Positions 55,949-64,000 of a DNA stretch of 64,000 nt are shown piece by piece. Below the pieces are notes generated by a model. That model was not told the origin of the DNA. It ran no database searches and worked only from the letters and a program-made list of their open reading frames with translations. This DNA comes from Halotalea alkalilenta (lineage in GTDB: Bacteria > Pseudomonadota > Gammaproteobacteria > Pseudomonadales > Halomonadaceae). Numbering within the stretch: position 1 is the first letter of the stretch; each line of letters opens with the position of its first letter. The stretch is from positions 3,100,001 through 3,164,000 of the forward strand of contig NZ_CP015243.1 of NCBI RefSeq assembly GCF_001648175.1, in the 5' to 3' direction. The position numbers and the translations under genes are program-made.

Positions 55949-56387
55949 TGCTTCCTTCAAGATTTTTCGGGGCACGACGGGCCTCGAGATGGCCCTGGGC
56001 GCAGTGTGAGTCTGACCAGACCGGACTCGACCACGCCCGCGGGAAACAGGACGCATCGGCCGGAAGGATTCTAACGGAGCCCGGCGCCGGCGCAGTGAGG
56101 CTTAGCGCAACGGCTTGTAACAAGTTCGAAATCAAATGTGACGAGGGATGTTTCGACCAAGCAGGCTTCATCCGAGGATCGGGTGACGCTGGGCTCGAGC
56201 GGCGATTCTATCATGTTGCCCGAGCTGGTCGCAGGGGAGCGCCATACGTATAATGGCGCGCCCTGGGGCTGGTACACTTTCAGCCCAGCTTCCCGTTCAG
56301 TACCCATACAGACCCCTTATCACTGATGGCGCGCCGGCTATGCGGTAAGCAAGGCGTGCCCGACTCCGACGACCAGGCTTGCACGAC
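55949..56387. other. 439-bp divergent region between DUF1820 gene and miaB
   Basis: It carries the miaB promoter (listed) and presumably the DUF1820 promoter, not located. CTTGTAACAAG (56111-56121) is an 11-bp palindrome of unknown meaning. No gene is seen. Confidence 0.45.
56226..56259 (+). promoter_or_regulatory. Candidate miaB promoter overlapped by an inverted repeat
   Basis: TATAAT (56249-56254) is a perfect -10; TGGTCG (56226-56231) is a modest -35 at 17-bp spacing. GCGCCAT (56239-56245) and ATGGCGC (56253-56259) flank and partly cover the -10, as an operator might. Confidence 0.55.
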
Positions 56388-57731
56388 ATGGCGAAGAAGC
56401 TCTTCATCAAGACCCACGGCTGCCAGATGAACGAGTACGACTCGGCGCGGATGGCGGACCTGCTCGGTGAATCCCACCGCCTCGAGATCACCCACGACGA
56501 GCACGAGGCGGACGTGATCCTGCTCAACACCTGCTCGATCCGCGAGAAGGCGCAGGAGAAGGTGTTCCACCAGCTCGGCCGCTGGAAGCGCCTCAAGGCC
56601 GCCAAGCCCGACCTGGTGATCGGCGTCGGCGGCTGCGTGGCGAGCCAGGAAGGCGACAACATCCGTCGCCGCGCGCCCCACGTCGACCTGGTGTTCGGCC
56701 CACAGACTCTGCACCGGGTACCCGAGATGATCGACAGCCGCCAGAGCGGGCAGATCTCGGTGGTCGACGTCACCTTCCCCGAGATCGAGAAGTTCGATCG
56801 ACTGCCGGCACCGAAGAGCGACGGCGCCAGCGCCTTCGTCTCGGTGATGGAGGGCTGCTCGAAGTACTGCTCGTTCTGCGTGGTACCCTACACCCGGGGA
56901 GAGGAGATCTCCCGTCCGTTCGAGAGCGTGATCGACGAAGTCGCCCACCTCGCCGAGCAGGGCGTACGCGAGATCAACCTGCTAGGCCAGAACGTCAACG
57001 CCTATCGCGGCCTCGACCAGCTCGACGAAGAGGTCGACCTCGCCGAGCTGATCGCCACGATCGCCGGGATCGAGGGCATCGACCGGATTCGCTTCACCAC
57101 CTCTCATCCGGTCGAGTTCAGCGACAGCCTGATCCAGGCCTATGCCGAGGTGCCCGAGCTGGTCAGCCACCTGCACCTGCCGGTGCAATCGGGGTCGGAT
57201 CGGATCCTCACCCTGATGAAGCGTGGCCATGGGCGCGAGGAGTACATCGCCAAGCTCGAGCGGATCCGCGCCCTGCGTCCGGAGATCAGCTTCTCTTCCG
57301 ACTTCATCGTCGGCTTTCCCGGAGAGACCGAGGAGGACTTCGAGCAGACCATGGACCTGATCGAGCGAATCGGCTTCGACCACTCGTTCAGCTTCGTCTA
57401 CTCCAAGCGCCCGGGCACCCCCGCCTCCGCGCTGCCCGACGACACGCCGGAAGCGGTCAAGAAGCAGCGTCTGGCACGGCTCCAGGCGAGGATCAACCAG
57501 CAGGCGATGCAGATCTCCCGGCGCATGGTCGGCAACCTCGAACGGGTGCTGGTGACGGGCTTCTCGCCGCGCGATCCGGGAGAGCTATCGGCGCGCACCG
57601 AGAACAACCGGGTGGTCAACTTCAAGGCGGCCAATCCGATCGAGCTGATCGGCCATTTCGTCGATGTCGAGATCACCGAGGCCTACGCCAACTCGCTGCG
57701 CGGAGAGCTCGCCTCACCGCAGCGCTTCTGA
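56388..57731 (+). CDS. miaB: tRNA (N6-isopentenyl adenosine-37) methylthiotransferase MiaB
   Basis: A 447-residue radical-SAM methylthiotransferase that adds methylthio to i6A37 of tRNAs reading U-starting codons. Auxiliary cluster cysteines are C12, C49 and C83; the radical SAM triad is C157, C161 and C164 ([17 protein letters not shown]). A C-terminal TRAM domain follows from about 375. Numbering assumes ATG 56388; a TTG nine bases earlier extends the frame. The leader is about 130 nt from the candidate promoter. Confidence 0.95.
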   Translation: MAKKLFIKTHGCQMNEYDSARMADLLGESHRLEITHDEHEADVILLNTCSIREKAQEKVFHQLGRWKRLKAAKPDLVIGVGGCVASQEGDNIRRRAPHVDLVFGPQTLHRVPEMIDSRQSGQISVVDVTFPEIEKFDRLPAPKSDGASAFVSVMEGCSKYCSFCVVPYTRGEEISRPFESVIDEVAHLAEQGVREINLLGQNVNAYRGLDQLDEEVDLAELIATIAGIEGIDRIRFTTSHPVEFSDSLIQAYAEVPELVSHLHLPVQSGSDRILTLMKRGHGREEYIAKLERIRALRPEISFSSDFIVGFPGETEEDFEQTMDLIERIGFDHSFSFVYSKRPGTPASALPDDTPEAVKKQRLARLQARINQQAMQISRRMVGNLERVLVTGFSPRDPGELSARTENNRVVNFKAANPIELIGHFVDVEITEAYANSLRGELASPQRF

Positions 57732-57741
57732 CCCGCCGCAC

Positions 57742-57830
57742 CCGACGACCGTTGAATGTTCGCTCCTCTGCCCGGCGGTCCGAACGGCGCTTGTATTTCG
57801 CCGCTCGGACCACCACATTCAAGTCGTCGG
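57742..57830 (+). other. 89-nt near-perfect hairpin between miaB and phoH
   Basis: Outer stem: CCGACGAC (57742-57749), bulge CG, TTGAATGT (57752-57759) pairs with ACATTCAAGTCGTCGG (57815-57830). Inner stem: GGTCCG-AA-CGGCG (57777-57789) with CGCCG-CT-CGGACC (57799-57811) around CTTGTATTT. It could be a terminator or attenuator, a processed leader of the phoH operon, a small RNA or a REP-like element. It has no T run after it. Confidence 0.75.
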
Positions 57831-57924
57831 CTGCGCTTGCGCAATGCGACTAAAAGCGTGCGTTTGCAAAGCCGGCCCGCCGCAGTAATCTGACACCCTA
57901 CTTCCTCGTTCAGGACGACGCCCC

Positions 57925-58923
57925 TTGAGCCAAAACGCCGCAACGAGTCATCGCATCCTGCAACTCTCCCTGGAACCCAACGATCCGCTGCGCCTCGCCA
58001 CCCTGTGCGGCCAGCAGGACGAGAACCTGAAGCTGGTGGAAGATCGTCTCGACGTCACCATCCGCAATCGTGGCAACACCTTCCAGCTCGCCGGGCCCCA
58101 GCCGCAGGTCAGGGCGGCGGCGAACGTGCTCGAACAGCTCTATCGCGAGACCGACGGCAGCGAGCTGCCGCCCGACACCGTGCATCTGTTCCTCCAGGAG
58201 TCGGGTATGAAATCGAGCGGTGACGAAACGCAGGAGCTGGCCAGCAGCGAGGTGATCATCCGCACGTCGAAGATGATGATCAAACCCCGCGGCCACAACC
58301 AGCAGAACTACGTCAACGCGGTGCGTAGCCACGACATCAACTTCGGCGTCGGCCCGGCCGGTACCGGCAAGACCTATCTGGCAGTGGCCGCGGCGGTCGA
58401 GGCGCTCAACCAGCAGCGGGTCCAGCGCATCCTGCTGGTGCGCCCCGCGGTCGAGGCCGGCGAGAAGCTCGGCTTCCTGCCCGGCGATCTGGCACAGAAG
58501 ATCGATCCCTACCTGCGTCCGCTCTATGACGCGCTCTACGAGATGATCGGCTTCGAGCAGGTCGGCAAGCTGATCGAGCGCCAGGTGATCGAGATCGCCC
58601 CGCTCGCCTACATGCGCGGACGCACCCTGAACAACGCCTTCATCATCCTCGACGAGAGCCAGAACACCACCCGCGAGCAGATGAAGATGTTCCTCACCCG
58701 CATCGGCTTCGGCTCGACCGCGGTGATCACCGGCGACATCACCCAGATCGACCTGCCGCGCGGCATAAGCTCCGGGCTCACCCATGTGCTCGGCGTGCTC
58801 GACGGCGTCCCGGGCATCAGTTTCACTCGCTTCCTGTCCAAGGATGTAGTGCGCCATCCGCTGGTACAGCGCATCATCGAGGCCTATGACAGCTTCGAAC
58901 AGCAGAGCGAGCAGCCATCTTGA
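57925..58923 (+). CDS. PhoH-like ATPase
   Basis: A 332-residue PhoH/YbeZ-type P-loop ATPase. After an N-terminal KH-like region (about 10-75), Walker A is GPAGTGKT at 143-150, then [26 protein letters not shown]-type Walker B seen as [11 protein letters not shown], and sensor [10 protein letters not shown]. The start is TTG (57925). It overlaps ybeY by four bases, the conserved ybeZ-ybeY arrangement; the pair is associated with rRNA maturation and RNA metabolism. Confidence 0.93.
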   Translation: MSQNAATSHRILQLSLEPNDPLRLATLCGQQDENLKLVEDRLDVTIRNRGNTFQLAGPQPQVRAAANVLEQLYRETDGSELPPDTVHLFLQESGMKSSGDETQELASSEVIIRTSKMMIKPRGHNQQNYVNAVRSHDINFGVGPAGTGKTYLAVAAAVEALNQQRVQRILLVRPAVEAGEKLGFLPGDLAQKIDPYLRPLYDALYEMIGFEQVGKLIERQVIEIAPLAYMRGRTLNNAFIILDESQNTTREQMKMFLTRIGFGSTAVITGDITQIDLPRGISSGLTHVLGVLDGVPGISFTRFLSKDVVRHPLVQRIIEAYDSFEQQSEQPS

Positions 58924-59405
58924 ACGCCGACGCCGAGTTACGGTCGGGCCAGGTCGACCTGCAATTGGCGGTGGCTTTCGAGCCGCTGCCCGATGAGGAC
59001 GATCTGGCCCGCTGGGTGGGCCTGGTACTGATGGCGCATCCCACCGAAGCCCGCGACGAGCTCACCGTGCGCTTCGTCGAGGAGGCCGAGAGCCGCGAGC
59101 TCAACCGCGACTATCGCGGCAAGGATGCCTCGACCAACGTGCTCTCCTTCCCTTTCGAAGCGCCCCCGGGCATCGACCTGCCGCTGCTCGGCGACCTGGT
59201 GATAAGCCCCCATGTGGTCGAGCGCGAGGCGCTCGAACAGGGCAAACCGCTGGCGCACCACTTCGCCCACATGGTGATCCACGGCACCCTGCACCTGCTG
59301 GGCTACGACCATATCGAGGACGATGAGGCCGAAAGGATGGAGGCGCTGGAGCGTGCGCTGCTCGCGCGCCTGTCGATCCCCGACCCTTATCGCGACGACG
59401 CATGA
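58920..59405 (+). CDS. ybeY: Endoribonuclease YbeY
   Basis: A 161-residue zinc-dependent RNase involved in 16S rRNA 3' processing and 70S quality control. The metal site is H121-GTLH125-LLGYDH131. Upstream blocks are [15 protein letters not shown] and [15 protein letters not shown] start at 58920, overlapping the phoH stop (TTGA), so it depends on coupled translation. Confidence 0.94.
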   Translation: MNADAELRSGQVDLQLAVAFEPLPDEDDLARWVGLVLMAHPTEARDELTVRFVEEAESRELNRDYRGKDASTNVLSFPFEAPPGIDLPLLGDLVISPHVVEREALEQGKPLAHHFAHMVIHGTLHLLGYDHIEDDEAERMEALERALLARLSIPDPYRDDA

Positions 59406-59510
59406 CCGACGAACGATTTCCACGCCCGCGGCGATCATCCCGATGCCGGCGGGCCTTCCACCCCGCGCTCCACCATGCGCACTCCCTCACGAGGACAAGA
59501 GACCACCGCC

Positions 59511-60380
59511 ATGAGCGATGACCGATCGGCTGAGCAGAACGGCAAGAATTGGCTCGAAAGACTGCTCGGTGCTTTTTCAAGCGACAGCGAAGAACCGACC
59601 AGCCGCGCCGAACTTCTCCAGTTTCTCCGCCAGACCGCGCCACGCTTCGATCTCGACTCCGACGGGCTGTCGATCATCGAAGGAGCGTTCGAGATCAGCG
59701 ACCAGCAGGTTCGCGAAGTCATGATCCAGCGCTCCCAGATCGAGGTGATCCGCATCAACCAGGCGCCGAGCGAGTACCTGCCGATGATCCACGAATCAGG
59801 CCACTCTCGGTATCCGGTGATCGGTGACGGCCTCGATGATGTACTCGGCATCCTGCTGGTCAAGGACCTGCTCCCGCTGATCATGCGCCCCGAAAGCGAA
59901 CGCGACGCTTTCGATCTCTCCAGCGTACTGCGCCCGGCGACCTTCATTCCCGAGTCCAAGCGCCTCAACAGCCTGCTCAAGGAGTTCCGCGATACCCACA
60001 GCCACATGGCGGTGGTGGTCGACGAGTACGGCGGCACCGCGGGCATCGTCACCATCGAAGACATCCTCGAGCAGATCGTCGGCGACATCGAAGACGAGCA
60101 CGACGTGGACGATGAGGATGAAATCCGCGAGCTCGGCGACGGCAGCTACGCGATCAAGGCGATCCTCAGCATCGAGGATTTCAACGAGCGTTTCGCCACC
60201 GAGTTCCCCGACGAGGAATTCGATACCATCGGCGGACTGGTGATGCAGCGCTTCGGCCATCTCCCCGAGCGAAACGAGAGCACCGACCTCGAAGGCTGGC
60301 GCTTTACCGTGACCAACGCCGACAATCGCCGGCTGCGCTGGCTGAAAGCCGAGCGCATCGCCGATCTCGACGAAGCGTGA
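59511..60380 (+). CDS. corC: CorC/HlyC-family CBS-domain transporter protein
   Basis: A 289-residue soluble CorC. The two CBS domains lie at about 65-185 (REVMIQRSQIEVIRIN; SRYPVIGDGLDDVLGILLVKDLL; SHMAVVVDEYGGTAGIVTIEDILEQIVGDI). The C-terminal CorC_HlyC domain (about 205-285) carries FDTIGGLVMQRFGHLP. Implicated in magnesium and cobalt efflux in enterobacteria. It sits in the conserved ybeZ-ybeY-corC-lnt order. ATG 59511 is preceded by GAGGACAAGAG. Confidence 0.93.
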   Translation: MSDDRSAEQNGKNWLERLLGAFSSDSEEPTSRAELLQFLRQTAPRFDLDSDGLSIIEGAFEISDQQVREVMIQRSQIEVIRINQAPSEYLPMIHESGHSRYPVIGDGLDDVLGILLVKDLLPLIMRPESERDAFDLSSVLRPATFIPESKRLNSLLKEFRDTHSHMAVVVDEYGGTAGIVTIEDILEQIVGDIEDEHDVDDEDEIRELGDGSYAIKAILSIEDFNERFATEFPDEEFDTIGGLVMQRFGHLPERNESTDLEGWRFTVTNADNRRLRWLKAERIADLDEA

Positions 60381-60404
60381 TCAGCGCCTGAACCAAAGCT
60401 CCAA

Positions 60405-60429
60405 CCGGGCCGCGAGCACCGCGGCCCGG
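60405..60429 (+). terminator. GC-rich 10-bp hairpin between corC and lnt
   Basis: CCGGGCCGCG (60405-60414) pairs perfectly with CGCGGCCCGG (60420-60429), loop AGCAC, followed by CGTTTCAG. It may attenuate transcription into lnt. Confidence 0.5.
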
Positions 60430-60473
60430 CGTTTCAGCTGCCCGGCGGCGTTTGCCGCCGACAAGGAAGTCCG

Positions 60474-61976
60474 ATGTCCTCGATTCTCCATCGCGGCTGG
60501 CTCGCAGCCCTCGCTGCCCTGGCCCTGGGTGCGCTCACGACGCTGACCTTCGCCCCGTTCGAGCTGTGGTGGCTGGGCCCACTGATTTGCGCACCGCTCT
60601 ATGGCTTGCTGCAAGGCACCCGGCTGCGCCGCGGCATGCTGATCGGCTGGAGCTACGGGGTCGGGCTGTTCGGCGCCGGGGCTTCCTGGGTCTACGTCTC
60701 GATCCACGACTACGGCTACACCAGCATGCCGCTGGCGGCGGTGCTGACCCTGCTGTTCGCCCTCGGCCTCGCGCTTTTCTACCTGATCAGCGCGGCCTTC
60801 TATCGCCTGCTCTCTCCACGGCCGTCGGTCATTGAGCCGTTGATCTTCGCCGCCGCCTGGACCCTTGGTGAAGTGTTCCGTGGCTGGTTCCTCACCGGCT
60901 TCCCCTGGCTCTACCTCGGCAGCGCCCACGTCGAGAGCCTGCTTGCAGGCTTTGCGCCGATCGGCGGCGTCTACCTGATCAGCTTCCTGGTCGCGCTTTC
61001 CGGCGCCCTGCTCTGGCACTTGGCCGTGCGTCGCCGTGTATTCGCGCTGGTACCGCTGGCGGCGATCTGGCTGGCAGGCAGCGTACTGCCGACCCAGTGG
61101 CTCAGCCCCGATCCGCGGCCGATCCCGGTGGCGCTGGTCCAGGGCGACCTGCCGCAGCTGACCAAGTGGAGCCCAGAAGGCCAGCGCACCGCGGTCAACA
61201 CCTATCTGCGCCTGACCCGCGAACAGGCCGGTGAGGCGGAGCTCGTGATCTGGCCCGAAACCGCGCTGCCGATGTTCGAGGAGCAGGCGATGCCGTTCTA
61301 CCAGCTCGCCCAGGCCAACATGCGCCCGGGCAGCAGCCTGATCACCGGCGTACTGACGCGCAGCAACGGACTGTTCCACAACAGCATGATCGCCCTCGAC
61401 CAGCACATGGAAGGCGGCATGACCCGCAGCGAGTACCAGAAGCATCGACTGGTGCCGTTCGGCGAGTACGTGCCGCTCGAGGGGCTGCTGCGCGGCCTGC
61501 TGGCGTTCTTCGACATGCCCACCTCGCACATGTCGCCTGGCCCGGCTGGCCAGCAGCCACTTCGCGCCGATGGGCTGCGCCTGGGCGCGGCGATCTGCTA
61601 TGAAATCGTCTATCCCGACCTGGTGCGCGACCAGGCGCGCCACTCGAACATCCTGGTGACGATCTCCAACGACACCTGGTTCGGTCGCTCGATCGGCCCG
61701 CTGCAACACATGCAGATGGCGCAGATGCGCGCGCTCGAGAACAATCGCTACCTGCTGCGCGCGACCAGCAACGGCCTGACCGCGGTGGTCGGCCCGGACG
61801 GACGGATCCTGGCCCAGATCGCCCGCTTCGAACCCGGCGTACTCAACTTCGAGGCCCATGCGGTCGAAGGGCTGACGCCATTCACCCGCACCGGCAGCCT
61901 GCCGATCGTACTGGTATCGATCGCGCTGGTCGCCGTCGGCGCGCTGCTCTCACGCCGGCGCGGCGCCTCTCGATGA
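60474..61976 (+). CDS. lnt: Apolipoprotein N-acyltransferase
   Basis: A 500-residue inner-membrane enzyme adding the third acyl chain to lipoproteins. About seven membrane segments surround a periplasmic nitrilase-type domain. The catalytic Glu is in LVIWPETALP, Lys in YQKHRLVPFGEYVP, and Cys in LGAAICYEIVYPDL. Length is normal. Its stop overlaps the next gene (ATGA at 61973). Confidence 0.94.
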   Translation: MSSILHRGWLAALAALALGALTTLTFAPFELWWLGPLICAPLYGLLQGTRLRRGMLIGWSYGVGLFGAGASWVYVSIHDYGYTSMPLAAVLTLLFALGLALFYLISAAFYRLLSPRPSVIEPLIFAAAWTLGEVFRGWFLTGFPWLYLGSAHVESLLAGFAPIGGVYLISFLVALSGALLWHLAVRRRVFALVPLAAIWLAGSVLPTQWLSPDPRPIPVALVQGDLPQLTKWSPEGQRTAVNTYLRLTREQAGEAELVIWPETALPMFEEQAMPFYQLAQANMRPGSSLITGVLTRSNGLFHNSMIALDQHMEGGMTRSEYQKHRLVPFGEYVPLEGLLRGLLAFFDMPTSHMSPGPAGQQPLRADGLRLGAAICYEIVYPDLVRDQARHSNILVTISNDTWFGRSIGPLQHMQMAQMRALENNRYLLRATSNGLTAVVGPDGRILAQIARFEPGVLNFEAHAVEGLTPFTRTGSLPIVLVSIALVAVGALLSRRRGASR

Positions 61977-62710
61977 GCACCTCGCTGCTCGCGGTGCTCA
62001 AATCGATCGTGCTGCCGCCGGGGGGACTGGTCACCGCGCTGCTGTTCGCGGCACTGCTGTGGCGCTGGTGGCCACGCACGGCGATCGCGCTCGCCATCGC
62101 CGTCTCCTTGGCGTTCATCGCGCTGTGCACGCCGCGGGTGAGCCTGTGGCTCAGCGCACCGATCGAACGGATCGCCCCGGCACCGGCCAGCGACTGGCGC
62201 GGAGCGCAGGCGATCGTGGTGCTCGGCGGCGGACGTGCGTCGGCACTGCCGGGGCGTTCTCGCGAGCGGGTCAACCTGGACACCTTCGCCCGGGTCGCCG
62301 AGGCGGCGCGCATCTCCCGCCATACCCGCCTGCCGATCCTGGTGACCGGTGGCCGACCCGGTGGCGAGCGGCGCTCCGAGGCGCAGCTGATGAACGATGC
62401 GCTGATCGAGACCTTCGGCATGCCGTCTCGCTGGCTCGAGAACCACAGCCACAACACCCGGGAAAACGCGCTCTACAGTGCCTTGATCCTGCGCGAGCAC
62501 AAGGTGCGCAAGGTGATCCTGGTCACCTCTGCGTTCCACATGGCCCGCGCGGAGCGCAACTTCGAGCGTCTCGGCTTCGAAGTGGTGCCCGCGCCGGTGA
62601 GCTTCTCGAGCGCACCGCCAGGACTGCGAGGCTGGCTGCCCTCCTCCCTGGGCCTGGCCCAGAGCCAGCGAGCGCTGCACGAATATCTCGGCTGGATCGC
62701 CGGGCGCTGA
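61973..62710 (+). CDS. YdcF/ElyC-family (DUF218) membrane protein
   Basis: A 245-residue protein with two N-terminal membrane segments (about 5-55) and a DUF218 domain from about 75: AIVVLGGGRA, PILVTGGRPGGE, NHSHNTRENALYS, VILVTSAFHMARAE. ElyC and related DUF218 proteins affect peptidoglycan and envelope integrity in E. coli. It is coupled to lnt. ElyC-like membership is clear; function in this organism is inferred. Confidence 0.88.
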   Translation: MSTSLLAVLKSIVLPPGGLVTALLFAALLWRWWPRTAIALAIAVSLAFIALCTPRVSLWLSAPIERIAPAPASDWRGAQAIVVLGGGRASALPGRSRERVNLDTFARVAEAARISRHTRLPILVTGGRPGGERRSEAQLMNDALIETFGMPSRWLENHSHNTRENALYSALILREHKVRKVILVTSAFHMARAERNFERLGFEVVPAPVSFSSAPPGLRGWLPSSLGLAQSQRALHEYLGWIAGR

Positions 62711-62723
62711 GCGACGCAAAACG

Positions 62724-62750
62724 GCAAGGCGGCCACGAGGGCCGCCTTGC
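62724..62750. terminator. Bidirectional terminator hairpin
   Basis: GCAAGGCGGCC (62724-62734) pairs with GGCCGCCTTGC (62740-62750). It lies between two converging genes; on the leftward strand it is followed by CGTTTTGCG. Confidence 0.75.
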
Positions 62751-62800
62751 ACAGGGTAAACGAGCTGGGTTGAACGCAGGCCGTGGCACGAGGCCCGCGG

Positions 62801-63367
62801 CTACTCCAGCTCCTCGGCGGCCATCGGCGCCCGCTTGAAGAAGCGGTGGCCACAGTGGTGGCAGGGCTCGAGCCGGCTGATCGCGGTGATCGTCACGCGC
62901 TCGCCGCAGTGGACGCAGCCTAGCCGACCGGGAGCAATCACTTCGCCTTCACAGTAGTCGGCCTGGGCCGCTTCGAGCTGCTCGTCGAAGCGCTGCAGGT
63001 CAAGCGTGGTGCGATCGGCAACGCCGAACAGCGCATTGCGTACCTGTTCGGAAATCACCTCGACATCGATGCCCAACCACTGGGCGACGCTGCCGCCCCC
63101 GCTGGCCAGATAGCCGCCGAGCTCGCTGATGTCGCGGCGGACCCATTCGCGCAGCAGCGCGAGTTCATCTTTGGTGTATTCGGTGAGCTCGGCTTCGAAG
63201 TTCACCGCCTCATCGAGCTGGCGCTCGAAACCCTCTCGCCCGCGCTCCACTTCACCAGCGTCGCGCCCCACCCCAAGCCGCTCGAGGATACGCTGATAGC
63301 CGCTTTCGAGCCGTGCTGGCCGCGGTTCAACCTCAGGCGTTGAGTCGCCGCCTTTGACTTCGTTCAT
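62801..63367 (-). CDS. ybeL: Zinc-ribbon protein, YbeL/DUF1451 family
   Basis: A 188-residue protein. An alpha-helical region (about 25-120) has LTEYTKDELALLREWVRRDI, and a C-terminal zinc ribbon carries C-x2-C pairs CVHCGE and CHHCGH. E. coli ybeL also neighbours leuS. AGGAG precedes the ATG at 63367. It is divergent from leuS, with a 282-bp region between that must hold both promoters. Function unknown. Confidence 0.9.
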   Translation of the reverse strand: MNEVKGGDSTPEVEPRPARLESGYQRILERLGVGRDAGEVERGREGFERQLDEAVNFEAELTEYTKDELALLREWVRRDISELGGYLASGGGSVAQWLGIDVEVISEQVRNALFGVADRTTLDLQRFDEQLEAAQADYCEGEVIAPGRLGCVHCGERVTITAISRLEPCHHCGHRFFKRAPMAAEELE

Positions 63368-63484
63368 CGCATGGCTCCTTCTTCGACTGATCAATCTGGT
63401 CAGGCACTCGCGCAAGGAGCGAATCCATCCCCCTCGCCCACTCGCAGTATAGCCGGACGGCGCTACCTGTCGCGGGTCGTCTAA

Positions 63485-64000
<516 letters not shown>

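Noticed and set aside
56075..56378. tRNA gene upstream of miaB
   Set aside because: No acceptor-stem pairing with a GTTCRA T-loop at proper spacing was found; no tRNA or rRNA gene was recognised anywhere in the window.

Overview
The window reads as chromosomal DNA of a GC-rich gammaproteobacterium. The housekeeping proteins (RNase II, CoaA, MiaB, PhoH-YbeY-CorC-Lnt, LeuS, KatE, CysTWA) are of gammaproteobacterial type. The fused EIIA-HPr-EI/NagE GlcNAc system, the DUF1820 and SH3/coiled-coil proteins, and the miaB-phoH-ybeY-corC-lnt order would suit the Halomonadaceae or a neighbouring Oceanospirillales group. That placement is inference from protein resemblance only.

Layout. 1-1649: a large DUF1266 protein cut by the left edge. 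1787-2403: a 147-bp tandem array. 2620-8418: a five-gene peptide-type ABC importer, followed by a LysR regulator (8451) and a convergent acyltransferase (9366). 11052-18547: a DUF3750 protein, two heme catalases (KatE and a small-subunit type) separated by repeats and insertion sequence copy A, and a GlsB-like membrane protein. 18807-22400: ycjX, ycjF, coaA. 22641-25962: two insertion sequence copies head to tail (B, C). 25989-33993: a leftward GlcNAc operon (nagA, fused PTS nagF, nagE, nagB, a BadF-type kinase, a HAD phosphatase). 34422-40613: rnb, a membrane-anchored EEP protein, then a glycosyltransferase / DUF2334 deacetylase-like / flippase-like cassette. 40628-44130: a 202-bp tandem array split by insertion sequence copy D. 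44287-49788: two tandem alpha/beta hydrolases, class I fumarase, GIY-YIG protein, rpe, asparaginase. 50195-54092: sulfate ABC importer sbp-cysTWA. 54089-64000: tpm, SH3 protein, DUF1820 protein, miaB, phoH, ybeY, corC, lnt, ydcF-type gene, ybeL-type gene and the start of leuS.

The most interesting layer is the mobile DNA. Four near-identical IS110-family elements, each exactly 1661 bp from core to core, sit inside a family of GC-rich tandem repeats. Comparing the four insertions with empty repeat units and with the B-C tandem junction fixes the ends: the only shared bases at every crossover are CT, and the target's right half is CTCACCAYGAAC. The 245-bp leader upstream of each transposase is nearly invariant and can form a 7-bp stem. 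It holds short stretches complementary to the target and donor right halves, as expected for the bridge RNA/seekRNA that guides IS110 recombinases. The repeats carry small palindromes next to the target, so the element appears to use repeat arrays as safe landing pads.

Other structures not explained by genes: a perfect 18-bp inverted repeat inside tpm, an 89-nt near-perfect hairpin between miaB and phoH, and perfect inverted repeats around the candidate -10 boxes of rnb and miaB. All coordinates and pairings were read by eye; no folding, alignment or database search was run.
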